This document shows, in pieces, positions 39,209-48,752 of a stretch of 52,211 bases of DNA. This DNA is from an uncultured Muribaculaceae bacterium (GTDB lineage Bacteria; Bacteroidota; Bacteroidia; Bacteroidales; Muribaculaceae): the NCBI GenBank assembly GCA_938039795.1, contig CALHWU010000057.1, forward strand, positions 1-52,211, given 5' to 3'. Below the pieces are notes generated by a model, which was not told the origin of the DNA, ran no database searches, and worked only from the letters and a program-made list of their open reading frames with translations. The stretch's first letter is position 1; every line of letters begins with the position of its first letter. The position numbers and the translations under genes were made by a program.

Positions 39209-40837
39209 ATGAGAAAACAGATTCTATTGACATTGGCCTCCGTGGCCGCTATTACCGCCTCGGCGGCTGTTCCGACGCTTCGCACAGGCCGGGAGTGGCT
39301 TGAAATACGCCACGACGGGCGCCGACATTCCTATGCCTGGGTTGTAAACCCGCAGATAGCGGTGGATTCACTTGAATCCTCGGCCCGCACAGTCACTTTT
39401 ATCTCCGATATTGACACGATCAATATTACCGGGCTCGATATATATCAGTCGGCTGATTTCGTCGTGGTCACGGCTTCGGGCGATACGGCAGTCACGCGGG
39501 TGGTAAGGATTCCGGAAGTGCTTTACGAGAATCCTCCCGTGCGTCTTCGTCGCCAGGATGGATCTGTCAGGCTCAGCCGTGAGCAGGCATCGTTCGATCT
39601 CGACGCACTGAAGTATGCCTTGAGCCAGATACATCCCGACATCTATTCGGTAGTCGGACAGGAAAAACTTCTGACAGCGTTTAATGATGCGAAACACAGT
39701 CTGCCTGACTCGCTGACTACAATAGATCTTTACCGCATAGCCGCCCCGCTGGTGAGTATGATCGGCGACGGCCATACATGTCTTGGATTTCCTTACAATG
39801 ATCTATTCACAAAGGAGCTGAAACGTCTGCCCTTGTCGGTCATGCCTGAAATCGACATGAGCCTGACTGCCCGGAGCTCACTCGACTCAATAATCCCTGC
39901 AGGATCAAAGATTCTTTCCATTAACGATATCCCGGCATCGGATATTCTTGACGCAATGCTCCCGTTCGTGAGCGGCGAACGCAGGCACTTCAAGATAAGC
40001 CGTATCAACTATTCTTTCTCAGCCCTGTTCGAGATGCTTTACGGCGGCAAGGAGCACTACAGTGTCAAGTACGTGGCTCCGGGAAGCAAGAAGGAGCAGA
40101 CAGCTCTGTTGCCGGCGGTCGACTGGGAGCAGCTGAAAGCCAGAGTCAGATCCTCGGCCGGTCAGGCTGGCCGGCGTGAGCCTTACAGCTACAGCATACG
40201 AGGCAATGGCAAGATAGCTGTAATGGAGTTCAACCAGTGTGTCAATCCTGCCGGTATGAAGAATCTGTGCGATTCTATGTTTGCCGACTTGCGGTCACGC
40301 GGCATCAGAAAACTCATCATAGATGTCCGCAACAACGGAGGTGGCAACTCACAGGTAGGCGACGTTCTGCTCAGATATATTGCCCGCAAGCCATTCATAC
40401 AGTTCAGCAAATCCCTTGTGAAAATATCCCCGATGACTGCGAGGATGACAGGCCGCTACGACGGTTGCCCGAGGATAGACTTCTCAACTACTCAGGATGA
40501 ATATTACATCAGACCGTATGATGCCGATAACGGTCATTTCGACGGCGAAGTGGTGTTGCTGACCTCACACAATACGTTTTCATCGGCTTCGAGCTTCGCT
40601 TGGGCATTCAAGGAAGCGGGTGCGGGTAAAACTATAGGGGAAGAGACCGGAGGCATGAATGTGTGCTATGGAGACATACTCACCTGGAGCGCCCCTATAT
40701 CAGGGATCCCCTGCACGATTTCATATAAACGCTTCTGGCAGATGAATGCGGATGAAAACGACATCCACGGAGCGTTGCCCGATGTTGCCGTCCCGGCCGA
40801 TAAGGCGCTCGACAGAGCCCTGCGCCTGCTGAAATAG
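39209..40837 (+). CDS. S41-family (tail-specific) peptidase, secreted
   Basis: 542 residues with signal peptide MRKQILLTLASVAAITASAA. The N-terminal ~110 residues are an unassigned beta region. The tricorn/CtpA-like core starts near 130; IGDGHTCLGFP is the family substrate-groove motif, LIIDVRNNGGGNSQVGDVLL (about 370-389) precedes the nucleophile Ser in SHNTFSSASSFAW, and GEETGGMNVCYGD follows. No PDZ domain is evident, unlike CtpA. A secreted or periplasmic peptidase of unknown substrate. A strong terminator lies 70 bp after the stop. Confidence 0.92.
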   Translation: MRKQILLTLASVAAITASAAVPTLRTGREWLEIRHDGRRHSYAWVVNPQIAVDSLESSARTVTFISDIDTINITGLDIYQSADFVVVTASGDTAVTRVVRIPEVLYENPPVRLRRQDGSVRLSREQASFDLDALKYALSQIHPDIYSVVGQEKLLTAFNDAKHSLPDSLTTIDLYRIAAPLVSMIGDGHTCLGFPYNDLFTKELKRLPLSVMPEIDMSLTARSSLDSIIPAGSKILSINDIPASDILDAMLPFVSGERRHFKISRINYSFSALFEMLYGGKEHYSVKYVAPGSKKEQTALLPAVDWEQLKARVRSSAGQAGRREPYSYSIRGNGKIAVMEFNQCVNPAGMKNLCDSMFADLRSRGIRKLIIDVRNNGGGNSQVGDVLLRYIARKPFIQFSKSLVKISPMTARMTGRYDGCPRIDFSTTQDEYYIRPYDADNGHFDGEVVLLTSHNTFSSASSFAWAFKEAGAGKTIGEETGGMNVCYGDILTWSAPISGIPCTISYKRFWQMNADENDIHGALPDVAVPADKALDRALRLLK

Positions 40838-40906
40838 ATTGGAATAATGTTACTGCATTGAAAATGAGATATATCGGCGCCATGCCTGATGCATATTGAT
40901 AAAGGC

Positions 40907-40956
40907 GGCGCAACGCTTGGATCCGGTGACGGAGGGCGTTGCGCCGTTGTTTTATT
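40907..40956 (+). terminator. Intrinsic terminator after the S41 peptidase gene
   Basis: Arms GGCGCAACGC (40907-40916) and GCGTTGCGCC (40936-40945), followed by GTTGTTTTATTG. Confidence 0.75.
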
Positions 40957-40977
40957 GCAGTGGATTGTTACGTTTGC

Positions 40978-41009
40978 TCCGATTATTCAGATTATTCGGA
41001 TAGCTCCGA
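40978..41009. repeat. Third, short 9-bp-period array
   Basis: TCCGATTATTCAGATTATTC continues GGATAGCTCCGA with the 9-bp spacing of the arrays at 20188 and 24480. Only one arm is present. It lies between the S41 terminator and the 3' end of plsC. Confidence 0.55.
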
Positions 41010-41018
41010 CAATGTCAG

Positions 41019-41741
41019 TCAGGCTGAGAGGGATGACTCGATGGTGGCGCGGCAGCGCGCCATGAGGTCGGGGAGAGAGTAGGGCGAGCCGTCGGCCGGA
41101 GGATTGATGGCCGGATGGATGGTAAGGGTGATGGTGCCGGGCGCGGGAAATTTCTTGAAACGTGGCATTACGCGGAATGCGCCGTCGATAGTCAGGGGCA
41201 CTACCGGCAGGTGGAACTCTTCGGCCAGAAGGAATGCGCCGCGCTTGAAGGAACGGACTTTACCGTCCCATGTGCGGGCTCCTTCGGGAAAGACTACTAC
41301 CGACAGGCCGGAACGGAGCAGACGCTCGGCGCGCTCCATTGTGTGGCGCAGCGACGAGGGCGATGAACGGTCGACGTAGATCTGCTCTATGCGCTCGCAG
41401 GCATAGCCGACGAGAGGTATGCGGCGGAGCTCCTGCTTCATCATCCAGCGGAACTGGTGGCCGAGCCAGCCGTAGATCGTGAAAATATCATATGCTCCCT
41501 GATGGTTGGCGACGAAAATGTAGCTCTGCGAGGGGTCGATGTTGCCGCGGCCATTGACGCGCACTCTGACGAAGGCGAGCCAGCACATCAGCCGGCTCCA
41601 TACGACTTCGGGGTAATACCCGGCCCAGCGTCCGGCCCCGAATGAGGCACCGACGATGGCCGTGAGGGCTGTAAGCACCGTGGCCACCAGCATAAGCGGC
41701 AGCATCACGCAGATCTGATATACGCGGTAGAGGAAGAGCAT
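41019..41741 (-). CDS. 1-acyl-sn-glycerol-3-phosphate acyltransferase (PlsC family)
   Basis: 240 residues. Membrane segment at about 10-35, then the H-x4-D catalytic motif NHQGAYD (His80, Asp85) and VVFPEGARTWDGK (E-G-x-R phosphate-binding motif). It acylates lysophosphatidate to phosphatidate at the inner membrane. It lies 31 bp downstream of prfB on the minus strand and is probably part of the fadD-like/prfB/plsC run. Confidence 0.93.
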   Translation of the reverse strand: MLFLYRVYQICVMLPLMLVATVLTALTAIVGASFGAGRWAGYYPEVVWSRLMCWLAFVRVRVNGRGNIDPSQSYIFVANHQGAYDIFTIYGWLGHQFRWMMKQELRRIPLVGYACERIEQIYVDRSSPSSLRHTMERAERLLRSGLSVVVFPEGARTWDGKVRSFKRGAFLLAEEFHLPVVPLTIDGAFRVMPRFKKFPAPGTITLTIHPAINPPADGSPYSLPDLMARCRATIESSLSA

Positions 41742-41772
41742 TGCAGAGAGTGTATGAAGAGTGTTTATGGGA

Positions 41773-42891
41773 TCAGTTCTGTTCGGTGGCGGCGAATTCC
41801 ATCAGATAGGCTTTGATGAATCCGTCGAGATCGCCGTCCATCACTCCTCCGACGTCGGATGTCTGATAGCCGGTGCGGTGATCCTTGACGCGGCGGTCGT
41901 CGAACACGTAGCTGCGTATCTGCGAGCCCCATTCGATCTTCATCTTGCCGGCCTCGATCTTGGCCTGCTCCTGCATGCGGTGCTGGAGCTCCTTATCGTA
42001 GAGTATGGAGCGGAGCTGTCGCATGGCGTTCTCCTTGTTCTTGGGCTGGTCGCGGGTCTCGGTGTTCTCGATAAGGATCTCCTCCTTTTCGCCCGTATAG
42101 GGATCGGTGAACTGGTAGCGCAGACGCACGCCCGACTCCACCTTGTTGACGTTCTGTCCGCCGGCGCCGCCGCTTCGGAAGGTGTCCCATGAAAGCAGGG
42201 CCGGATCGACGCGCACCTCGATGGTATCGTCGACGAGCGGGGTGACGAATACGGAGGCAAACGATGTCATGCGCTTGCCCTGGGCGTTGTAGGGCGACAC
42301 GCGCACGAGGCGGTGCACTCCGTTCTCGCTCTTGAGATAGCCGTAGGCGAAGTCGCCCTCCACGTTGATGGTGCATGACTTTATGCCGGCCTCGTCGCCT
42401 TCGAGCAGGTTGGCCATCGAGGTCTTGTAGCCGTGGGCCTCGCACCATCGCAGATACATGCGCATGAGCATCTGAGCCCAGTCCTGGCTCTCGGTGCCTC
42501 CGGCCCCCGAGTTGATCTTCAGCACGACGCCGAGCTTGTCCTCCTCGCGGCGAAGCATGTTGCGCAGTTCGAGGCGTTCGATCTTTTCTATGGTGGATGC
42601 GTAGAGGGCATCGAGTTCCGATTCCTCCATGTCGCCGTCCTTTACGAATTCGAAAGCTATCGACAGTTCGTCGACTGCGTCGGCCACTTCGGCGTAGCCC
42701 TCGATCCATGCCTGCAGATCCTTTATCTTCTTCATCTGGGCCTGGGCTTCCTTGGGGTGTTCCCAGAAGTCGGGTACGTGGGTGCGCAGTTCCTCCTCTT
42801 CTACTTCTATCTTCTTGGAGTCTATGTCGAGATATCGGCGGAGCGCCTCTGTGCGCTCGGCGGTTTCCTTAAGTTGTTCCTGTGTAATCAT
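41773..42891 (-). CDS. prfB: Peptide chain release factor 2
   Basis: 372 residues from MITQEQLKETAERTEALRRY, the usual RF2 start. The catalytic GGQ is in RSGGAGGQNVNKVESGVRL; the codon-recognition region has HRLVRVSPYNAQGKR (SPF-type site as SPY). The reading frame is continuous across RRYLDID, where many bacteria have the CTT-TGA programmed frameshift; here the codons are CTC-GAC, so autoregulation by frameshift is absent. It terminates translation at UGA/UAA. A TATTTTTG box ends 5 nt before the ATG, predicting a leaderless mRNA. Confidence 0.96.
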   Translation of the reverse strand: MITQEQLKETAERTEALRRYLDIDSKKIEVEEEELRTHVPDFWEHPKEAQAQMKKIKDLQAWIEGYAEVADAVDELSIAFEFVKDGDMEESELDALYASTIEKIERLELRNMLRREEDKLGVVLKINSGAGGTESQDWAQMLMRMYLRWCEAHGYKTSMANLLEGDEAGIKSCTINVEGDFAYGYLKSENGVHRLVRVSPYNAQGKRMTSFASVFVTPLVDDTIEVRVDPALLSWDTFRSGGAGGQNVNKVESGVRLRYQFTDPYTGEKEEILIENTETRDQPKNKENAMRQLRSILYDKELQHRMQEQAKIEAGKMKIEWGSQIRSYVFDDRRVKDHRTGYQTSDVGGVMDGDLDGFIKAYLMEFAATEQN

Positions 42892-42896
42892 GAATG

Positions 42897-42904
42897 CAAA
42901 AATA
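42897..42904 (-). promoter_or_regulatory. -7 box TATTTTTG placed 5 nt before the prfB ATG
   Basis: Minus strand order TATTTTTG-CATTC-ATG. It also lies 20-27 bp upstream of the end of the acyl-CoA ligase gene, so prfB has its own promoter. Confidence 0.5.
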
Positions 42905-42923
42905 GTGAAAATCGGCCGAAGCG

Positions 42924-44723
42924 TCAAACATACATCCGTTCAATTTCTTCGGCGTAGCGTTCGGTGACGGCGCGCCGCTTGATTTTCAGGGTATTGGTCA
43001 GTTCGCCGCTCTCCATGGTGAACGGCTTGGGCAGAAGGGTGAAGCGTTTGATCTGCTCGAAGGGAGCGAAGTCGGCCAGCAGTCGGGCGAGCCGCAGCTC
43101 ATATAGCTCCTGTATGCGCGGATCGGCAACGAGGGCGGCGTTGTCGTCGGAGTCGATACCGTGGGCGTCGGCGTAGCGGCGAAGCTCAGCGAAATCGGGC
43201 ACTATCAGGGCGCTGACAAACTTGCGGCGGTCGCCGATTACGGTCACCTGCTCTATGTATTTGTCCTCGCCCAGCCGGCTCTCGATGGCCTGAGGCGCGA
43301 TATATTTGCCGTTTGATGTCTTGAAGAGGTCTTTCAGACGGTCGGTCAGTATTATGGCACCGGTGGCGTCGATGCGTCCTGCGTCGCCTGTACGGAACCA
43401 TCCGTCGGCTGTGAATGCCTCTGCCGTAGCCTCGGGCTTGCGGTAATATCCGCTCATGATCGTGGGCCCTTTGACCAGTATCTCGTCGTCGGGGCCGATC
43501 TTCACCTGTACGCGTGGTATCGGGGTGCCGACAGTGCCTATCTCATAGCCTATGCGGGGAAAACACGACACAGTGGCAGTGGTCTCCGACAATCCGTAGC
43601 CTATCAGCACGTTGATGCCGCAGCAGTGGAAGAATTCGGTGATGGTGGGCGAGAGGGGGGCGCCGGCCGTGGGGAATATGTTGCCACGCTCCACTCCTAT
43701 CACTCTCTGCAGCGGCGTGAACACGATCCGGTCATAGAACTTGTAGCGCATCTCCAGCAGCCAGGGGGCGCGCAGTCCCAGACGCGCGTAGTCGAGATTG
43801 CGGCGGCGTCCGACTTTCTGGGCGCGCCGGGCTATGAAACGACGCAGCGGGTTCATTTCGGCCATCTTGCTCTCGATCACGGTGTAGACCTTTTCCCAGA
43901 AGCGCGGCACGGAGCACATGCATGTGGGCCGACGTTCGCGCAGTGTCTGCTGTATGCGGTGAGGATCGTTGTTGATCGACACCGGTATGCCGCTGTAAAG
44001 GCAGAAATATGTCCATGCCCGCTCGAAGATGTGGCACAGCGGCAGGAAACAGACCGAGGAGTCGCGTTCGCTGAGCATGTCGAGCCTCTCGCGGTGTATC
44101 TCTATCGCGGCCGTGAAGCAGGAGTGGGGGAGTACGGCTCCTTTGGATTCTCCGGTGGTGCCGGATGTATAGATTATCGTTGCGATATCTTCGGGTAGCG
44201 CTTCGCGTGTGCGTCTCGCTGCCTCGGGCAGATATTCTGCCGCGGAGGCTTTCCCGAGCTCCATGAACTGGCTGAAAGTCATCGAAGCGGTGTCGGACGG
44301 TTCGATATCAACATGGTCGAACGTCACTATTACATTGAGCCCGGTGGCCGGCGGGAGCAGCTTTCGCGCAAGCTCGTATTGTTCCTTCGAACCTACGAAA
44401 AGCAGGCGTATCGAAGCGTCGTCGACGATGTATTTCACCTGTTCCCGGGAACTGGTGGAGTAGATGGATACCGGGACGGCCCTTATGGCGAACGCGGCGA
44501 AGTCGACGGCGAGCATCTCCTCGCGGTTGGCAGAGAAGATGCCTATGCGGTCGCCTGGGGCCACTCCGAGAGCAAGCAGCGCTGCGGCCACAGTGTCGGT
44601 GTCGGTGTCAAACTGTCGCCAGCTGATTGAAACCCACTCGTCGCCGTGAAGGCTTGCGAGAGCCTCGCGGTCGCCATATTTTATCGCCTGGCGTTTCACA
44701 AGGCCTGTCAGTATATTGGTCAT
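42924..44723 (-). CDS. Long-chain acyl-CoA synthetase (AMP-binding enzyme)
   Basis: 599 residues from MTNILTGLVKRQAIKYGDRE; a 16-residue longer frame would overlap the promoter. ANL-family motifs: TIIYTSGTTGESKGAVLP (P-loop), YGLSETTATVS, GWFRTGDAGRID and RLKDLFKTSNGKYIAPQAIE. The size and the C-terminal sequence fit the FadD15/long-chain group that Bacteroidales use for fatty-acid activation. It forms acyl-CoA from fatty acid, ATP and CoA. A TATATTTG box lies at plus 44760-44767. Confidence 0.94.
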   Translation of the reverse strand: MTNILTGLVKRQAIKYGDREALASLHGDEWVSISWRQFDTDTDTVAAALLALGVAPGDRIGIFSANREEMLAVDFAAFAIRAVPVSIYSTSSREQVKYIVDDASIRLLFVGSKEQYELARKLLPPATGLNVIVTFDHVDIEPSDTASMTFSQFMELGKASAAEYLPEAARRTREALPEDIATIIYTSGTTGESKGAVLPHSCFTAAIEIHRERLDMLSERDSSVCFLPLCHIFERAWTYFCLYSGIPVSINNDPHRIQQTLRERRPTCMCSVPRFWEKVYTVIESKMAEMNPLRRFIARRAQKVGRRRNLDYARLGLRAPWLLEMRYKFYDRIVFTPLQRVIGVERGNIFPTAGAPLSPTITEFFHCCGINVLIGYGLSETTATVSCFPRIGYEIGTVGTPIPRVQVKIGPDDEILVKGPTIMSGYYRKPEATAEAFTADGWFRTGDAGRIDATGAIILTDRLKDLFKTSNGKYIAPQAIESRLGEDKYIEQVTVIGDRRKFVSALIVPDFAELRRYADAHGIDSDDNAALVADPRIQELYELRLARLLADFAPFEQIKRFTLLPKPFTMESGELTNTLKIKRRAVTERYAEEIERMYV

Positions 44724-44759
44724 GTTACTTGTCGTTTTCTGGTTATGGTAGTATTTATG

Positions 44760-44767
44760 CAAATATA
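44760..44767 (-). promoter_or_regulatory. -7 box TATATTTG of the acyl-CoA ligase gene
   Basis: Minus-strand TAnnTTTG match, 36 nt before the ATG at 44723. Confidence 0.55.
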
Positions 44768-44852
44768 ACAATTCTTCCCGGAATAAACGCCGCGTCGGGC
44801 GATATTTTCCGGGAAGATGCGTTTAGTGAGGCTAAGGATGCGCGGCGTGGAG

Positions 44853-47789
44853 TCAGCGTTTCTTCATATCGAAGCGGTAGATGGCCGATAGCATTACGTA
44901 GCGGGGCAGGCAGTTGCGCCATGTTTCGGTGCGTCCCTGCGCGTTGACGGAGGTGTAGACGTGCTTGGCCGAGCCGAGTATGTCGTAGGCGGCGAGTTTG
45001 AGTGTGAAGCCGCTCTTGGCGAATGTCTTGCTGACGGTGGCGTTCCAGATGTATTCTGTGGTGTTCATCTCCTTGTTCTCATATCCTCGGCGGAAGTAGG
45101 GGTTGAACTGCGTGTTGAGGTCGATCTGGGCCGGAAGCTTCAGCAGCAGCCGCAGCGACGGATTGTAGGCGTAGCTTGTGCGGTTGTTGAAGCCTTCGCG
45201 CTCGGAGTGCTGGTTTTCGATGGTAGTACCGAATCCTACTCCTATTATCGAGCCTCCTTTGAATGTGTAGTTGAGAAAGGCGCGCGGGTTGACGGAGGTG
45301 TTGAATACGGAGCTTCTCACCGGCTTCGAGTCGACGGCCACATAGTCGGTGGAGTTCGCTCCGTTGGCCATGAGAGAGCCGTTGATGCTGAAGCTGTCGT
45401 TGAACTGGGTGCTGAAATACAGGTAACCGTATGTGTTCCAGTTGCCGGATATGTTTTCGGGTCTGCTAACTGTCACTCCGGTGGCCGGATTATAGGTCTG
45501 GGCCATGGAGATTGACGAGGTGCGCACTGTCCATCCTCCGTTGAACTGCAGGATGGTGCGGTGTTTGCCGCGGGAATAGCGCACGGCATAGAAATATACG
45601 TTGTGTACGAGTGAGTTGCGAAGGCCATCGGGGTTGCCGAGCACCACGTTCATCGGGTCGGATGAGTTGCGGTTGTCGACGAGGTAGCTGAAGAGAGGCG
45701 CCGTGTGCGACATCATGTAGTTGAGGCTCACGCTTATGGAGCGTACTTTGTTTTGCGATGAGAATCCGAGGTACATCGAGGGAAGCAGCCAGTCGTTGGT
45801 ACGCTTGAGGTGCTGCTCGGTGATGCCTGGTTTTTCGAAGTCGTAGTGCTCTATATAGTGGAAGTAGCCGAGGTTCAGGCCCATGTTGAACGACGGGTTG
45901 AGCGTGGAGTCGCCCGGGGCTGTCGGAGAATTGCTGTAGCTGATACCACCCTGCAGGCGTGGCGAGCTCGTGGTCTGACGAGTATAGGGCGAGTTGATAA
46001 GGTCGGCGATAAGATATTCAGGCCGGTGCAACGACGGCGGTTCGATCGGATCGGGCAGGCGGTCGGCCGAATAGGTGTCGAAATCACTGTTGTTGTAGGT
46101 GAAGTCGTAGATTCCGCGGGCAAACCAGTTGAACTTGGTGGTGCGTTTCTCGCCGAAAGTAGTGTAGTCGCGTGAGTATTGTACGTTGGCCTGTGCGGCG
46201 TTTCTGCGGACGGCCGAGGTGGTGTAGGTGTCGCGTTTGAGCGGGTCGGCGGCGCTGGGGTTGGCTGCTCCGATTGCCTGGTCGTAGAGCGTACGTGTAT
46301 CGACGCTATTACGCTCCATGTCGGCTATGATGTTTACTCTGACTACCCCTTTCCATGATGCGGGGCGTATGGTGGTCCAGGTGTTGATGCGGCCGTGGAA
46401 GTTCTCAGGGTTGTTGACCGACATGCTCTGCAGGCTCGTCAGCAGCTGGCGGCGGAAATCGTTGAGGGTCGGCGTGCGCGAGAAGAACACCGAGTCGATG
46501 GCCTCGCCGCGGAAATTCTCTATCGGATCCTTGTCGAATGTGGCAGTCAGATCGGTCGAGCGGACTTTGTTGCGGTCCCATGTGACCGACGGATCGATCG
46601 TGAAACTGAATGATTTGAAGCGGAAGTTGAGATCGTGGTTGGTGCGGAGGGTGAAGCCTTTGTTGCGTCGGCGAAGTTCGCCGCGGCGGTATAGGTCGCC
46701 CGAAGGATAGAAGCGGGTGATAGATGACAGTTCATGCTCGCGGATGTCGTTGTGACGGAAATTGACGTTGCCGGAGAGCTCGGTCTCCTCGCCGTTCTTG
46801 TAGCTGTAGTCGATGCCGCCCATGGCCACGCGGTTGATGCCGTTTTCCGACGTGCGCTCCCACCACTGGCCATTGTCGCCGGCCATCGAGGAGTTGCCGG
46901 TGTTGTTGATGTTGCCGAACACCGATATTCGCAGCTTGTCGGTATAGCCGAGACCGAAAAGGCGCCCCATATAGCGGTCGCGGGTGCCGTAGCCGGCTTC
47001 GGCGTTGGCCATCCAGCCCTTTATATATTCCTTTTTGAGCTGTACGTCCATCACGAGGTTCTGTTCGTCCTCAAGTTTGTCGGCGTTGGCGTCGGAGTGG
47101 GTCAGATAGGCGTCGTCGTCGGCCTTGTCGTAGACCTTGAGGTTCTTGACCGTGTAGGCCGGGAGGTTCTGCAGCGCTACTTTGGGGTCGCCCTTGAAGA
47201 AGTCCTTGCCGTTGACCAGTAGCTCGTTGATCTTGCGGCCGTTGACCTCGATGACGCCGTCGGCCGAGATCGTGGCGCCCGGGAGCTGACGCACGAGGGC
47301 GTCGAGCATCGAGCCTTCGCCGAGCTGGAAGGCCGCGGCGTCAAACACCACCGTGTCGCCTTTCATGACCATCTTGACGCGGGTGCCGGTGACGGTCACC
47401 TCGTCGAGAGTGCGGTTGAGCTCCTTTTCCATCCTCAGGGTGCGGAGGTACTTTGTGTTTTCGCTGACTGATCCGATACGGAATGTGGTCGTGGCCGGAG
47501 CGTATCCCTCCTTGTAGAGCGACACGCGGTAGTTGCCGATGCCTGAATGGACGAGGGCACGGAGCTGATTGCCCGACAGAGTTTTGGTGGCGTCGTTGCC
47601 TGTCAGAAGTTTGAAATTGACTTTCACGGTGTCGTCTTTGTAGATCTCTACCTCGCAGGAATCCACTGAATTCCATTCACGGTCGTAGACATAGCCTATG
47701 AGCATGAACTTCTTGAGATCGGCCGAGGCCGGAAGAGCGGCGAGAATCACCGTCAGACTGATTAATACAGTCCTTAAAATGCTGTGCAT
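44853..47789 (-). CDS. TonB-dependent-receptor-like outer-membrane protein
   Basis: 978 residues with signal peptide MHSILRTVLISLTVILAALP. A carboxypeptidase-regulatory-like/beta-sandwich domain (about 28-120) is followed by a plug (LDEVTVTGTRVKMVMKGDTV, then LPGATISADGVIEVNGRKIN, about 125-230) and a large barrel of the OMP_b-brl_3 type with many F/Y-rich strands, ending IYRFDMKKR. No SusD partner or TonB box is evident. The family lies in the outer membrane; the substrate is unknown, and iron, glycan or peptide uptake are all possible. It is a single minus-strand gene. Confidence 0.85.
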   Translation of the reverse strand: MHSILRTVLISLTVILAALPASADLKKFMLIGYVYDREWNSVDSCEVEIYKDDTVKVNFKLLTGNDATKTLSGNQLRALVHSGIGNYRVSLYKEGYAPATTTFRIGSVSENTKYLRTLRMEKELNRTLDEVTVTGTRVKMVMKGDTVVFDAAAFQLGEGSMLDALVRQLPGATISADGVIEVNGRKINELLVNGKDFFKGDPKVALQNLPAYTVKNLKVYDKADDDAYLTHSDANADKLEDEQNLVMDVQLKKEYIKGWMANAEAGYGTRDRYMGRLFGLGYTDKLRISVFGNINNTGNSSMAGDNGQWWERTSENGINRVAMGGIDYSYKNGEETELSGNVNFRHNDIREHELSSITRFYPSGDLYRRGELRRRNKGFTLRTNHDLNFRFKSFSFTIDPSVTWDRNKVRSTDLTATFDKDPIENFRGEAIDSVFFSRTPTLNDFRRQLLTSLQSMSVNNPENFHGRINTWTTIRPASWKGVVRVNIIADMERNSVDTRTLYDQAIGAANPSAADPLKRDTYTTSAVRRNAAQANVQYSRDYTTFGEKRTTKFNWFARGIYDFTYNNSDFDTYSADRLPDPIEPPSLHRPEYLIADLINSPYTRQTTSSPRLQGGISYSNSPTAPGDSTLNPSFNMGLNLGYFHYIEHYDFEKPGITEQHLKRTNDWLLPSMYLGFSSQNKVRSISVSLNYMMSHTAPLFSYLVDNRNSSDPMNVVLGNPDGLRNSLVHNVYFYAVRYSRGKHRTILQFNGGWTVRTSSISMAQTYNPATGVTVSRPENISGNWNTYGYLYFSTQFNDSFSINGSLMANGANSTDYVAVDSKPVRSSVFNTSVNPRAFLNYTFKGGSIIGVGFGTTIENQHSEREGFNNRTSYAYNPSLRLLLKLPAQIDLNTQFNPYFRRGYENKEMNTTEYIWNATVSKTFAKSGFTLKLAAYDILGSAKHVYTSVNAQGRTETWRNCLPRYVMLSAIYRFDMKKR

Positions 47790-47924
47790 GACTGGTTTTA
47801 GGGGGGATTACGGAATGAAAATAAATAGTCGATCGGTTGCGGGCCCCGCTTGAAGCCCCGGTTATATATATATATGACGCAGTCCGGACGTAAATCGTTA
47901 CACAGGCGGTCCGAAAAATTTTCA

Positions 47925-48578
47925 TTATGATCCGGCGGCGGCCTGGATGGTGCTGATGACGATCGGTTTCAGACCCGCCACGAAGCACTCCACGGCGATC
48001 ACCATCAGGAGTAGTCCCATGAGGCGCATCATCACGTTGTTGCCTGTCTCGCCGATCACTCTGACGAGGCGCGTCGATGCGCGCAGGATGAAGTAGGTGA
48101 GCGTATATATGAAGGCTATCGAGCCGATGAGCACTCCTTTCAGCGCCCATGTGTCGGCCGTGTCCATGAGCATGATGCCGTTGGCTATGGCGCCGGGGCC
48201 GCAGAGGAGCGGTATGGCAAGCGGAGTGACGGAGATATCGTTGGCGTAAGTCTTTATCTCTTCGTCTTTGAGTTTGGTGTGCGACACCCGGGCCTGCAGC
48301 ATGTCGTAGCCGATCTTGAGTATGACTATGCCGGCCGCGATGCGGAAACCGTTGGTCGAGATGCCGAAAAACTTGAAGAGAAACTGCCCGAGCATAGTGA
48401 ATACCAGAAGCGTGACGAATGATATTATTGTGGCGCGGCGTACTATGGCGCGGCGCTGAAGGTCAGTCATGTCCTGCGTCATGGTGAGGAATACGGGCAT
48501 CGTTCCGAGCGGATTGGTGAGCGTGAAGAACGATGTCAGGCATAGAAATGCGAATGCGAGGATTGAAGTGTCGGGCAT
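47925..48578 (-). CDS. MarC family membrane protein
   Basis: 217 residues with about six membrane segments. Family motifs: FFTLTNPLGTMPVFLTMT near the start, IVILKIGYDMLQ, and ISVTPLAIPLLCGPGAIANG in the second half (P-L-A-x-P-x-x-x-G-P). MarC proteins are inner-membrane and once wrongly tied to multiple antibiotic resistance; the real substrate is unknown. Confidence 0.93.
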   Translation of the reverse strand: MPDTSILAFAFLCLTSFFTLTNPLGTMPVFLTMTQDMTDLQRRAIVRRATIISFVTLLVFTMLGQFLFKFFGISTNGFRIAAGIVILKIGYDMLQARVSHTKLKDEEIKTYANDISVTPLAIPLLCGPGAIANGIMLMDTADTWALKGVLIGSIAFIYTLTYFILRASTRLVRVIGETGNNVMMRLMGLLLMVIAVECFVAGLKPIVISTIQAAAGS

Positions 48579-48666
48579 TGTGAGAGAATTGTGTTTTTTG
48601 GTGTTGTAGAGTGATTGGCTGTGTGTGGAGGAGGAATGAGCAGGCCTGACGCCTGTAAAAGGCGCG

Positions 48667-48715
48667 AAAGCCTCATAAATCCGTAGGTGGGATCGCGGGG
48701 GATTTATGAGGCTTT
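48667..48715 (-). terminator. Perfect 16-bp hairpin after asnS
   Basis: Arms 48667-48682 and 48700-48715 are exact complements including the terminal AAA/TTT, 38 bp after the asnS stop. Termination is plausible on either strand. Confidence 0.7.
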
Positions 48716-48752
48716 TGCGTCGTTGAGGCTATGCGCGCCGTCGTGGCGCCGG

